Below are positions 46,201 through 56,280 of a stretch of DNA of 64,000 nt, in pieces. How positions within the stretch are numbered: position 1 is the first letter of the stretch; each line of letters begins with the position of its first letter. The notes below the pieces were generated by a model, which was not told the DNA's origin, made no database searches, and saw only the letters and a list, made by a program, of their open reading frames with translations. The stretch comes from Dipteris shenzhenensis (Eukaryota; Polypodiophyta; Polypodiopsida; Gleicheniales), in NCBI GenBank assembly GCA_047967505.1, contig CM106541.1. One strand, given 5' to 3'. A program made the position numbers and the translations under genes.

Positions 46201-46900
46201 ACGAAATGGCATCATCCAGCAGCTGTTGGCGCAAGAGCTGGCATTTCCCCCCACAAGCATCAAACCAAACCCAAAACCCCCCCCCAAACCAACCCCCAAT
46301 CGACAAACCTAACCCCCCCTTTCCCCCTCCCCCCTCTTGTCTTAGGACCTCTTGTGTTCTTAATGGTAATTGCCTAAATAATGGGTTTGGTGAATTGCCT
46401 AGTGATGGCTAAAAAGCTCATGCAACATTTCGAACAATATCTAGGTGGCAAACTCCGGTTGATGGCTGCAATGTTCTACTTTAGGTTGTCTTCAGTCCCC
46501 CCCCCACCCCCATGCTATTTAGTAGCATAGCCCCGTTAGGCTATAAGCCCTTTTTCAATTGGCCCAGTCTCCATAATTTCCTCCTTACTTCTAATAAAAC
46601 TCAGTTTTATTATTATAAGATTTCCAATTAAGAGAAATTCTCCTTTACATCTTAGTTGTTAAACTTGCCCTCTTTACAAAATGTTATGTGGAGTCCGATT
46701 TGATGTTTAAACCCTATAATAATATAGGATAGAAAATTGTATATGGCCCTCTTAGGAGGGCGATCATAATATTTATGCATGGGAGAGGATCATTCATCTT
46801 TACTATGGAAGAGAGGATCATAAGTAACTATGCAAGAGGAGTGTCCTTAACATAGAAACTAATATGCTCTATGATATTTTGGACTAGCCAATGTTCATCT
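46201..46900. other. Non-coding region with C-rich runs
   Basis: It contains a C-rich stretch at 46265-46345, a C run at 46497-46509 and AT-rich sequence. No gene is supported. Confidence 0.6.
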
Positions 46901-46910
46901 TAGCTCCATC

Positions 46911-48733
46911 TCATCCCACCTTCTTGACCATAGCTTGTCTAAAACCCATGAAGCCATTCACAAGGCAAGGGGTGCCATTGACATCATTACCAGAGGTGGC
47001 GTCCCATTCCTTACATAGGTCAGAAAAGGCGGATCCATGCTCAACCCATAACTCCCTAATCTCTCCATAAAATCTTTGGGATTCTAAAAGTCTCTTCTTA
47101 CTGGTGTAGGGGATATCCAAGTATCTCCCTACCACTAGTAGGGTACCAAATGTCTAGACCCCTAGCACATGATTAGATAAGAATAGTTTCACCATGCATG
47201 GGGCCTCTTAATTAGCCATTACCCCTCTTCCTAAGTGTAGAATCGATACAGTCTAGTAGCCCTGTACTCTTCACCTTTTTGTGGTTGGACCACAATAATT
47301 CCTTCGGATTCACAAGATCTAGCTGGGCACAGTCCACTAAGCCTTTACTCATCACCAACTGCTCCCATGCATCCTTTTTTTGACTTGAGATAGACAAAGT
47401 TGGGTGAGACTGATCTAGCTCATTGGTTGTGAAGTTCCAATCCCACTCGACTATCCAGTGAATCAAGTACCATGCAATCCTCCAAGCGTTCCCAACAATT
47501 GATCCTATCTTACATAGAATTTGGTCCATACACTGAAGCAACCCTAAGCACAAAGCCATCCTACATGCAACAACTGCAACAATTGAGCCTTTGTTATCTC
47601 TGTAGATTCCTTGGGGCTGAGGCTACTCTGCAACAAGGTTGTCTTGCCACCCTTACCTCGATGTGGACAATTAGCAAAGAATTCAAAACCAAGCCTACGA
47701 TTAGAAGTAGATTGGATTGGTGCACCCTCTTGCATGAATCCAATGGTGAAGAGACCTTGTTCGCTCATGCGAGGGCCATGCTAGTTGGCCTCTCCAGACA
47801 CTCCTTGGCAAAATGACTTGTCTACTTACAAATGAAGCAGGATCCGAGAATGGCACAAATTTGACTTGTTGAGAAAACAAAGGCCTACTTGGGTGTTTAA
47901 CCTAAATAAAATACAAAACTGGCTGGGCACGATCCCAGAGGATCTAGGCCCTCTTATGACCAAAAGGAGAACATGTAGTCCAAGGAATAAGCAGAAATTT
48001 CGCCAATGTTATAGCAATCTTATCGATGGACTCACCCAACCAAGGTGGGAGATTCACAAATTTCATCCACACTGGACAGTTGTGGTATAGAAATTCGTCC
48101 ACAAAGAAGTCACACTCCAAGGAATAACAAGCACAGAACCACCAGCAAACATGAAGGACCTACCCAAAGTATTGTTCCAAAGAGATCTTGGAATAAATCA
48201 CACAATAAAAAAGCCTTTACCAATTAATTTTGCCATATAGGCCAAGGATGGAATATCACATTCAAAAACCAAGAACTGTTGGATCTCCTCCAAAGTTGGT
48301 AGTCTGCCTCTAAAGAAGAAGTATGCATTTCCTCTTGCCAACCACTCAATCTCAGGCCTAATGTCTTCAACTTGAAACTCACAATGTGCAACATGCTTCT
48401 GACCTGCTTCGTACCACCCTTTGGTGGCAACTTCCATGGCGCATCGAGCAACCTCTTCTTATAGGATCTCTTTGCTTCTTCCAAATCCAACGGAGTGAAG
48501 CCGGCTTGGAGATTTTTTGCCAGTTCTTCCATGTAAGAAATCAATTCTCCATCCTCCTCGAGCTGTTGGCCTAAAGCCCCACCGGTAGAGATCACATCAT
48601 TTGTGGCACTGCTCTCCAACTCTTTCGAGGTACTTCCATCCTCACCACACACCACACTCATTGGTTTCGCATACTCGACGGCTGTTGAATCGCTTCTCCA
48701 TCTTTTCAAGGAGCCTCTACTCCCTAGTACCAC
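46911..48733 (-). pseudogene. LINE ORF1-like remnant (DUF4283 plus zinc knuckle)
   Basis: It reads from MVLGSRGSLKRWRSDSTAVE at 48733 through an acidic segment, MEVATKGWYEAGQ and FFFRGRLPTLEEIQQFLVFE. The last resembles DUF4283, the nucleic-acid-binding part of plant LINE-1 ORF1. Near 47,830-47,860 a CFIC..TSHFAKEC zinc knuckle with an internal stop follows at about the expected distance. Further segments (MALCLGLLQCMDQILCKIGS at 47559, FSDLCKEWDATSGNDVNGTP at 47030) are open but not recognised. Several frameshifts and stops break it. The endonuclease and reverse transcriptase were not identified. Confidence 0.5.
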
Positions 48734-48739
48734 ATAGGG

Positions 48740-49379
48740 ATGGGTGGAGACCCAATTGAAAATTTATGCACTAGAGGATATCAACATCTCATTCACAATT
48801 AATTTAATCAACTCAATAAATCTATTGGAAAAATATATTTATCTGATACTCAAGAGAATTTATTTTGAGTATCATTCAGATTAACATTAGATAACTAATT
48901 TTTATACCAAAACATTTCATTTGACATGACACATTGTGCTTTATCATGGCTTAAGGAATTATTTGCCCTTTATTGGCAACCTTTTTCTTTGAAAACCTTA
49001 GACAATTGAGACTTTCATCTGAATATCAGTTCCACATTGTGCATTTACTTTTAATCGACACTTGTATTTGAAATATCAATTTGATATTACATACCATTTT
49101 TTTATTATTTACACATTTGACAATTTACATTGATAATATTGTATCTTGCACTTACAAATAGATATAATATTATATATTGCACTTAGAATAGATAAAACTT
49201 CATTTCACATTCATTTGAAATTTTTGGATAATAGGAGAGTTTTAAAATTAGAAAATTTATAATTAGCCTGTAGAGTATCTTATTAAAATTACAATTAAAC
49301 AAGCTTGTTATATATATGCTCGTTTTTAATATAAAAACTTTTTTCTACATGGATAATCCAATATTCTTTCTTGCATATT
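48740..49379. other. AT-rich non-coding region
   Basis: No gene or clear repeat is supported. TAGATATAATATTATATATTG-type words recur weakly. Confidence 0.6.
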
Positions 49380-49790
49380 AAACAACTCATTTCTATGTAG
49401 GTAATTGAAATCACCACATAGAAAAGATACATTCTTGCTAATTACCGATATAGGAAACTTTGATTCTCCACGTAAAAACTCACATTTCTTAGAGAAGACA
49501 TCATTTCCTATATAGGAAACTTAAAATCCACTTCATTCACCATATAGAAAGTGACATTTCCTAGAGTTCTATATAGGAAATATAATTTCCTATATATAGA
49601 ACACCTCATTTCCTCTATAGATAACATTGATTCTCCATATTAAAGTCAAATTCCCTAGAGAGCACTACCTGGTCTATATAGGAAATAGAATTTCCTAGAT
49701 AGAGAGTATAAAATCCCTCTTCTTATCTAGGAAATATGATGAAATTTCCTAGTTACCTAGCAATTTCCTAAATAGGGATTGGGCCAAAGT
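49380..49790. repeat. Palindromic TTTCCTATATAGGAAA array
   Basis: About ten copies and variants of TTTCCTATATAGGAAA, CCACATAGAAA and TTTCCTAGAGA lie at spacings of 25-50 bp. The palindromic core on TATATA resembles the CGTCGCTATATAGCGACG motif of E, though the arms differ. It ends next to the iron-transporter fragment, so it may be the subterminal array of another DNA transposon. No terminus was identified. Confidence 0.8.
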
Positions 49791-49805
49791 CCCTTGTGTT
49801 TGCGT

Positions 49806-50347
49806 CGGCAGCCAGACGATATGCTAGATTTCATGATGAGGTTAGTCTCTTCGTGAATTTTCATGTTATGCTCATCATCAACAATGATATTTAAAACTAA
49901 CTGCTAATTTACAATTCCTGTCTCTTGCCCTTCTATGATCTTTTGACATGCTATCTTACAATTCTATATCTGTTGAAGGTTCGAGCTAGGACTCGAGAAG
50001 CCTGACGAGCCTTGAAGAGTGCTATAACCATAGCCTTATCTTACATCGTAGGGGGTCTAATTCCACTCATCCCATACATGGCGATACCTCATGTGCGAGA
50101 AGCCTTGTTCGTATCCATAGGAATAGCAATATTTGCTTTGTTCATTTTCGGCTTGCTCAAGGGGTGTTTCACAGGAGCAAAGCCATTGAAGAGTGCTCTA
50201 CAGACTGTGGTAATAGGGGCAATAGCTTCAGATGCCACCTTCGGTCTTGCTAGGGGGATTCAGGCGGCTCAACACTCGAGCACACAGAAGTCTGAGAAAC
50301 TGGTCACCACGATGCATCCGCGCAAAACACTAATTATAGGACTTTAG
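49806..50347 (+). pseudogene. Vacuolar iron transporter (VIT/CCC1) gene fragment
   Basis: VIT proteins move Fe2+ or Mn2+ into the vacuole. Exon 49806-49842 (QPDDMLDFMMR) is followed by a 138 bp intron with GT..AG borders and exon 49979-50347. The latter reads FELGLEKPD, then LKSAITIALSYIVGGLIPLI, YMAIPHVREALFVSIGIAIF, LFIFGLLKG and KSALQTVVIGAIASDATFGL. These are the last membrane segments of the CCC1 family, with the conserved Gly-Gly-Leu-Ile-Pro. A deletion of about 7 bases after KPD shifts the frame. The N-terminal membrane segments are absent upstream, where the palindromic array begins. The tail (about 30 residues) extends past the usual family end. A captured or decayed gene fragment is most likely. 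Confidence 0.85.
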
Positions 50348-51100
50348 GATGACGATGATCACCATATATGTCAACTTCTTAGTGTTAAATTTACATTAGG
50401 TCTTTATCTTGTACTTTAATATACTTGATCTATGTAACATACATGCAAGTACTATTTTTCATACTTATACTTCTAGTAGGTGTGGAGAGACTCCCATTCC
50501 ACCTTCCTAATGAATCGTTAGGTAGAATCATTTGGGATAATCGTTATCTACATGTGAGTCCTCATATTTTTTGAAAGTAATGATTTGCATGCTCATTTTG
50601 TGTTTGTGTGTGTCTAGTCTCAGATGGTATTGCACTGTAGTAGGCCTTCCCTTCTCTTTTGTTTCAATTTTTCATGTATTCCCCCTTCAAATTCACAACT
50701 AAAGAAATTCAACAAAACAAATAAAAGACCAAAAGATTTACATTTTTAATAAAAATCCCACCACATGTGTTGGCAAGCATGGGTAGTTGAAGTCTAGAAA
50801 ATATGGGGATGCACCAACTACTACCCATGCTATCATCCTTCTACAAGCCATTATTGAGCCAAAAATGGGCGGAGCCCTTATCGTTATCCAAAACATACTT
50901 GTTTAAGTTTTTATAATCTAAACTCATTGCATTTCACAAGCATATATTATGGCCTCCATATTATTCCAATTTTGATAACATGGCAGACAAAACCATTTAG
51001 GACGTGGTTCAAATCCCTTTGCTAAGTAAGGACTAAAGTTAAATAACCTTCTAGAAAAATCCAAATTGAATGTACACTATCTTGGTCTTTCTATATCCCA
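50348..51100. other. Non-coding region with small hairpin
   Basis: AT-rich. A hairpin AGCATGGGTAGT / ACTACCCATGCT brackets about 33 bases (50,776-50,832). No gene is supported. Confidence 0.6.
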
Positions 51101-51104
51101 ACAA

Positions 51105-51470
51105 CACCTTATTTCATAGATTCCCTTCTAGGTATAGAACCCTTGCTAGAACTGTGAGCAAAAGAAGGAACAATTCTAAAGCCAGAGATCATGATGAGAA
51201 GAAAAAGCACATTCTAGCTTGTTTCTAGGGCATTGCTTTAGCTTCAGACCTAATATTCAATCCCCTACTAAGCATAGATTTCAGACATTATAATGTATTT
51301 CATAGATTCCCTTCTAGGTGTAGAACCCTTGTTAGAACTATGAGCAAAAGAAGGAACAACTTTGAAGACAAAGATCATGATGAGAGAAAAAGCACATTCT
51401 AGTTTGTTTTCATGACATTGCTTCAGCTTCACACCTAATATTCAATCCCCTACTCAACACCAACCTCTCA
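51105..51470. repeat. Tandem duplication of about 185 bp
   Basis: Copies at about 51,108-51,290 and 51,296-51,465 share TTTCATAGATTCCCTTCTAG, GAGCAAAAGAAGGAACAA, GCACATTCTAG and CCTAATATTCAATCCCCTAC. A partial third copy lies at 51,846-51,930. Confidence 0.88.
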
Positions 51471-51946
51471 TTCTTTCAAATTCAATTGATAAAACTTACA
51501 TGTTGGAGGGACCAATATGCTTCTCAAAGATGAGATTTCTTTTGATTGGTCAACTATGTCATCTAACTTGAGTTGCTTAACAAGATCTCATTCGTGTTAG
51601 TGATGACAGCCTAAGGTATTGTGTCATGACAGATTTACCATACTTATGCTCACTCAAGAAAAACAAGATTTCCATTTATGAATTGATTATGAAAAATGAA
51701 ATTTCTTGCACCCATGGTGATCAAATCACACCCACGGTCATCCAAGAGCATCTCGAAGGGCCATTGAGATGAGATACAAGGAGGTAGGGAGAAGGAGAGA
51801 TGCAGGTAAAGGGTGAGAATAGAAGTTTAGCTAAGAAGTACAACAACCTATTTCATAGATTATCATATTATCAAGGAATCCTTGTTAGAACTATTAGAAA
51901 CAAAAGGAGATAACTCTAAAGATGAAGAATATCCAAATAAGCAAAC
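51471..51946. other. Non-coding region
   Basis: No gene is supported. It holds the partial third copy of the 185 bp repeat. Confidence 0.6.
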
Positions 51947-52298
51947 TGTTGAGATATGGTGCCATGTGCACATAGATTAAAGGCTAAGGTATGGCATAGG
52001 AATGTATTCAAGTAGCCACCCTAGGATGTGGACTACATGATGTGAAGATGTGGATCAAAGATATCCACAAGGAGAAATGTGGATGAGAGGATCCCAAATG
52101 TATTGACTATTCTAAGGGCTCTCTCTATATATGAAGCCTACCTTGTATTTTTGATATATACAAGCAAGCTCTCAAGTATTTATATGAATACAAGTCTCGA
52201 TCTTGTAGCCTAACTGAACTTGAGTCCATGCTTGGTAGGTCTAGCTCTCCATCATGAGTCTTTCTTACTATGAGCCTCCTTAGATCTTTATTCTTTCA
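51947..52298 (+). repeat. Copia-type LTR (5')
   Basis: It is 352 bp with TGTTGAGATATG..TTCTTTCA termini and a TATA-like CTATATATGAAG near 52,127. It is followed at once by a tRNA-Met type primer site. The internal region ends after about 70 bp, where a second LTR starts. No matching 3' LTR was seen in the window. Confidence 0.85.
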
Positions 52299-52310
52299 TG
52301 GTATTAGAGC
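52299..52310 (+). other. Copia primer binding site
   Basis: TGGTATTAGAGC, one base from the usual TGGTATCAGAGC, follows the LTR end CA directly. Confidence 0.85.
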
Positions 52311-52369
52311 ATGGTTCTACCTTTCACTTGTTGGAAAGTGAGAGTGAAGGAGGACATCATGGAGGAGAG

Positions 52370-52659
52370 TGTGGGAACCAAATGGCAAAATGTTCCGTTG
52401 AGTTGAGAGGAAGTCCTCTCTTTTATAGAATGGGAGAGAGGGTGGCCTAAATCAATGGCACCTCTCCTACATCAAAGGAGGTAACTCCACAATCATAGGC
52501 ACCACCCCATCTGGGGGCCTTTGCATTACATCATCACCTGTGTCATGGTGTATGGCACTAAGTGTGCCTCTCCTCAGACACACACACACAACCATATGAC
52601 TGCTAATGGATGCACGCATGCACCTAACTAGCAAACCCTTGATCACACACATCCCAACA
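52370..52659 (-). repeat. Second copia-type LTR (3'), opposite strand
   Basis: On the minus strand it starts TGTTGGGATGTG and ends GGTTCCCACA (290 bp). It is preceded by a CCCTTGAGGGGGGGTA polypurine tract at 52660-52675. It lies inside the leader of the element whose LTR is 51947-52298. An (AC)n tract lies at 52,576-52,592. Confidence 0.8.
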
Positions 52660-53240
52660 TACCCCCCCTCAAGGGTTTGCCTCTTGCTATGTCAAGGATA
52701 CATCTAGTCACATACTTTCTCATGCCATGTCATGGTGGTCAAGGATAAATCTATGGCTAGGATCTCATGCTAGCAAAGGTGCCCAAGGGTCAAGGCTTAC
52801 AAAAATGGGATAGACCAAACACATATCACCTGGCCTACATCCTATAGTGATCATAGGTAATTTACAAAACACAACACAAAACACATAACATTCTTTTTGG
52901 AGTACTATTCTAGGTAGAGAACGTCAAAATTTGACCAAGTGATGATAAATAAAGTTCAAAAGACAAAGTACTCAAAAGGCATACCACCACAAAGTGTGAT
53001 TCTTCATTTGTTGATGGAGTTCTCTCTTCAACTAGATTTGCCATGTTTTTCTTCTTCTCATTGCAAAACTTCTATAAATGATTGTTCTTGCCATAATCAG
53101 TGCAAGGATGGATCTTGTAGCTATCTTTTTAAAGATGATTGGTCTTTCCACAATGCTTGCATGCCTTGTACTTGCTCTTTGATGAAAACTTTACTGCAAG
53201 TCCTTGTGTGTGCACTTCACCCATTCTTGAAGTATTCTTT
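52660..53240 (-). pseudogene. Retrotransposon internal remnant with two zinc knuckles
   Basis: On the minus strand, between about 53,200 and 53,050, two decayed CCHC motifs are readable: CKHCGKTNHL followed by a stop and KDS (last Cys replaced), and CTDYGKNNHL, stop, KFC (second Cys replaced). The rest up to the polypurine tract at 52660 is non-coding. It may be the shrunken interior of the element ending at the 52370-52659 LTR. Confidence 0.6.
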
Positions 53241-53299
53241 CTCTCTTCCTCTTATAGAGCACTGCTAATGCCCTCCAGTGTGGGTTGGGGAAGATTCTT

Positions 53300-54420
53300 C
53301 AAGGTAGTGTGATGCCAAAAATTGATATTTTTAATTTGGCATTGGTATTGTTTTTCTCTATGTTTGATAAGAGTTTGAGTATCAAGTGATAGCCTAGCGG
53401 CTCTCACTTATTTCTATTTTCTATGATATTGTATGGGATTGAGAGGATGAGTGGAATGGCTCATTGTAAATACCATAGGTATGAATTATAAATACCTTGG
53501 TATGGGGTGAGAGTTATTTGTGTATGGGATATTATGAGTTTTTTAGAAAATAGGAAGAGTGAGTCATATAAAGAGGTGGGCTCATGCCCATGTGTTCCAA
53601 TAATATAAGAGAGGCCACATGCCAAGCATGTGGAAGGCATGTGGAGGAGTGTGAAGTCAAGAGGAATCCTTCTAGAACTCCTATGTGGAATAAGAAGGAT
53701 GTGGACATGTGGAAAAGAGAGGGTCCCTATGGGCTCCATGTGAGGAGACTCTTGACTTTCTCAATATTTTAAGAGTCTTGAGCATCTTTTGATGGGACAC
53801 ATGGCAAGAGTAGCCAAAAAGGACATGGATGGTGACATACGTGCTTATGTGATTGATGGGGAAAGGAATCTATAGGCAGCAATTGTAAATGGGTGAAGGA
53901 GGGTAACAAAATCTCTATAAAAGGAGCCCTCCTCTCCCTTGTTCATCAGAGTCTCTTCCACCATTAGGCCTCAAGTCACTGTAGCTCTAGTCTCCCCAAG
54001 CCTCTTCCATGATCCTTCTCTCCCTTTTGTAGATATTCTCTTATGTGGACTCTTGAGTCCTCTTCTCTCTAGTTTATTCTCTCTCTATGAGTAGTCTTGG
54101 AGCTTCCGCTCCCTCTTGTATGTATGAAACCTCTCCTTCTCCCTTGTGTTTGTAGTGTTGAGGTGGATTCTCACTCTATTTGTAATGAAGGTCACTTCAG
54201 GTTCTCTCTCTCTCTTGAGTGTCTCTTCCCTTTTCTTTCTTTCAAAGCCTTAAAAGTTCTTTCTATTCGGCTGCTCACTGTGCACACATGGTCCATTTGT
54301 TTCCTGAGCCACTATGCAAACTTCTTCCCCTCTTCTAGGCAAAATCTATGAGGGGTGGATCGTTGATGAAGGTGGAGTCTTGAGGGAGCATCTTGCTCAG
54401 GCGAAATTAGCTTGGCTGGA
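53300..54420 (+). other. Possible Ty3 LTR with TATA box
   Basis: CTCTATAAAAGGAGCCC near 53,915 is a good promoter-like TATA box, followed by Ser-codon-like TCTCT-rich leader sequence. It sits 2.3 kb upstream of the Ty3 gag start on the same strand. No second LTR copy, PBS or termini could be fixed, so this is a guess from position and composition. Confidence 0.35.
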
Positions 54421-54424
54421 GGGT

Positions 54425-55190
54425 AGTTTTCATGACAGTTTGACCCCCTGTTAATGTTTTGCTCATAACTTTTTGCTCGATAGTCCGATTGTAATGAAAT
54501 TTATATTAGCGCGAAGCTCTCTTCAAGGATAGAAGCAATGCTACTTAAGTTGGGGTTTGGTGATGCCCTTGTCAGCAAGGTGTCGACCCTTTTTGGGAAT
54601 GTGTCAGTTGCATTATGCCTGAATGGGGGAGTGGTAGGTTGTTTTCCCCCTGAAACGCTCCATATGATAGGGCTGGCCGATAGTGCCCTCCTATTTGCTC
54701 TAGCCTCGGTACCACTTATTCACAAAATAAAACTAGCCGAACAGGCGCATGTTTCTATGTGATCAGATCTTGAATCAGATACTGCTGCAAAAAGTTATGA
54801 GTCTCTGTGTTTGACAGTCTGTTTTCATGATAGTTTTTACCCCCTTCCAGTAAACTGTCCATATCTCTTCAACCGTCTGTCTATTTTCAATGAAATTTAT
54901 ATCAGCGCGAAGCTCTCTTGAAGGCGCATGCTTTTGTGTGATCAGATCTTGAATCAGACATTGTTGCAAAAAGTTATGAGTCTCTGTGTTTGACAGTCTG
55001 TTTTCATGATAGTTTTTTACCCCCTCTCAGTAAACTGTCCATATCTCTTCAACCGTTTGTCTGTTTTCAATGAAACTTATATCAGCGTGAAGCCCATCTC
55101 AAGGCGCATCTCTTTGTGTACTTGAATCTTTGATATCATGTCTCTACTGAAAGTTATAGGCCTCTGTGTCTAATGACAGTTTGTAGAGTG
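54425..55190 (+). repeat. 180 bp tandem repeats in Ty3 leader
   Basis: Units start near GTTTTCATGATAGTTTTTAC and contain CCATATCTCTTCAACCG, CAATGAAATTTATATCAGCG, CGAAGCTCTCT and GTTATGAGTCTCTGTGT. Copies begin near 54,427 (diverged), 54,820 and 55,000, the last two 180 bp apart. A LINE reverse-transcriptase-like piece (54538-54762) lies within the first unit. Confidence 0.85.
54538..54762 (+). pseudogene. LINE reverse transcriptase fragment
   Basis: An open 75-codon segment: LLKLGFGDALVSKVSTLFGN, ALCLNGGVVGCFPPE, then ALLFALASVPLIHKI. It matches the LGFG..V..LF....A.V.LNG....F stretch and the LLFALA.EPL stretch of plant LINE reverse transcriptases. The intervening RQGCPL-type motif is altered. 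It is framed by the leader repeats. Confidence 0.65.
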
Positions 55191-56280
55191 TTTTGAGCTA
55201 AGTATAAAGGTGTCTATGAAGGAGGTGCAATGTTTCCTCGGAATCTACCCATCCGACCTAATCAGCCCCTTCAAACTCCTCGATATATATCAGTTCATGT
55301 CATGTTGAGCTGCAAGATCTTCTTTCAACAACGTATCACTCTTCTCTTTGGTGCAGACCGGCTCGCTGAGATTATGGCCTCTGCTGATCCTTTCCTTCTC
55401 CCTATGCTTGACTACAACATCACTTGGGATGTTACCATCTTCATTCTCATCTAAGGGAGGAAAGTATGGTGTGGTATCTTGGCATAAAAGCTTCTTTCTA
55501 ATGTCTCATTCTCAATGATAAGTATCTTTGGCAGTCAGTTCGAATGCTGCAGGAAGTGAAGAGGTGCGTGAAGTTTATTACCCCCAACTTCATGTCACAT
55601 CTTTTGGTGGAGACGCCGGGTAGGTTTGGTATTGGATTCATCCCACCTTACTAAACGGTCTCGGGTGTACTTGATTGCATGTTATGCCTAGTATAGGCAT
55701 GTGTTTTCTGATGTGATAAAGAAGATGCCTGTAAGAACTCCATTAGAAGAGATTGCAGCCCGTTTAAGAGAACTTGAAGATTGTGAAGGTGATGCTCAAG
55801 CTATTCGCACAGTCACCATGATCATATCCTTTATGTTTGCATTGTTGAATATGTTGGTGAATGGACAATGCCGGCAGCAGGCACAATGATAGATTGGGGA
55901 TTGTTCCATGTACTGGCAGCTTGGTGTGAAGAAGAGTTGAGTCTTTGGGTGGTTTTTGACTATAACAATGGAGTGGTGATTCTCAATGCTTTCAACTTCT
56001 TTTGCTATGCAAATGATGAAGATTACAATATCTTGAAGCTTTTATGTGCACTTACTATTGTGAGAAGGGTGATTCTAGAATGGATGTATACACAATGTTT
56101 TCATGGTGCTGGTTGGTCACTTATTTTTGAAGATTTTGTTGAGGATCACATTGTGGAGGGTTTTCAACAAGTGGTTATGCATAATCAGTTGGTCTTGGTA
56201 TACTAAGGCTCTGTGGGATCTTGTTCGGATCTTGTTTGGGATATTGTTTGGGTCTTGGCGTTTCCTTTTTGTGTTTCATC
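55191..56280 (+). other. Ty3 leader with unexplained short ORFs
   Basis: Segments MFPRNLPIRPNQPLQTPRYI (55230-55454) and MPVRTPLEEIAARLRELEDC (55701-55889) are open but have no recognised family. They may be remains of an extra 5' ORF or leader of the downstream element. Frames are interrupted between them. Confidence 0.4.

Noticed and set aside
49380-49790. CRISPR-like array of palindromic repeats
   Set aside because: Spacing and repeat sequence vary, there are no cas genes, and the setting is a plant nuclear genome.
50012-50347. Independent small membrane protein starting at 50012
   Set aside because: The first codon is TTG, and the frame continues the VIT exon upstream apart from a small deletion.
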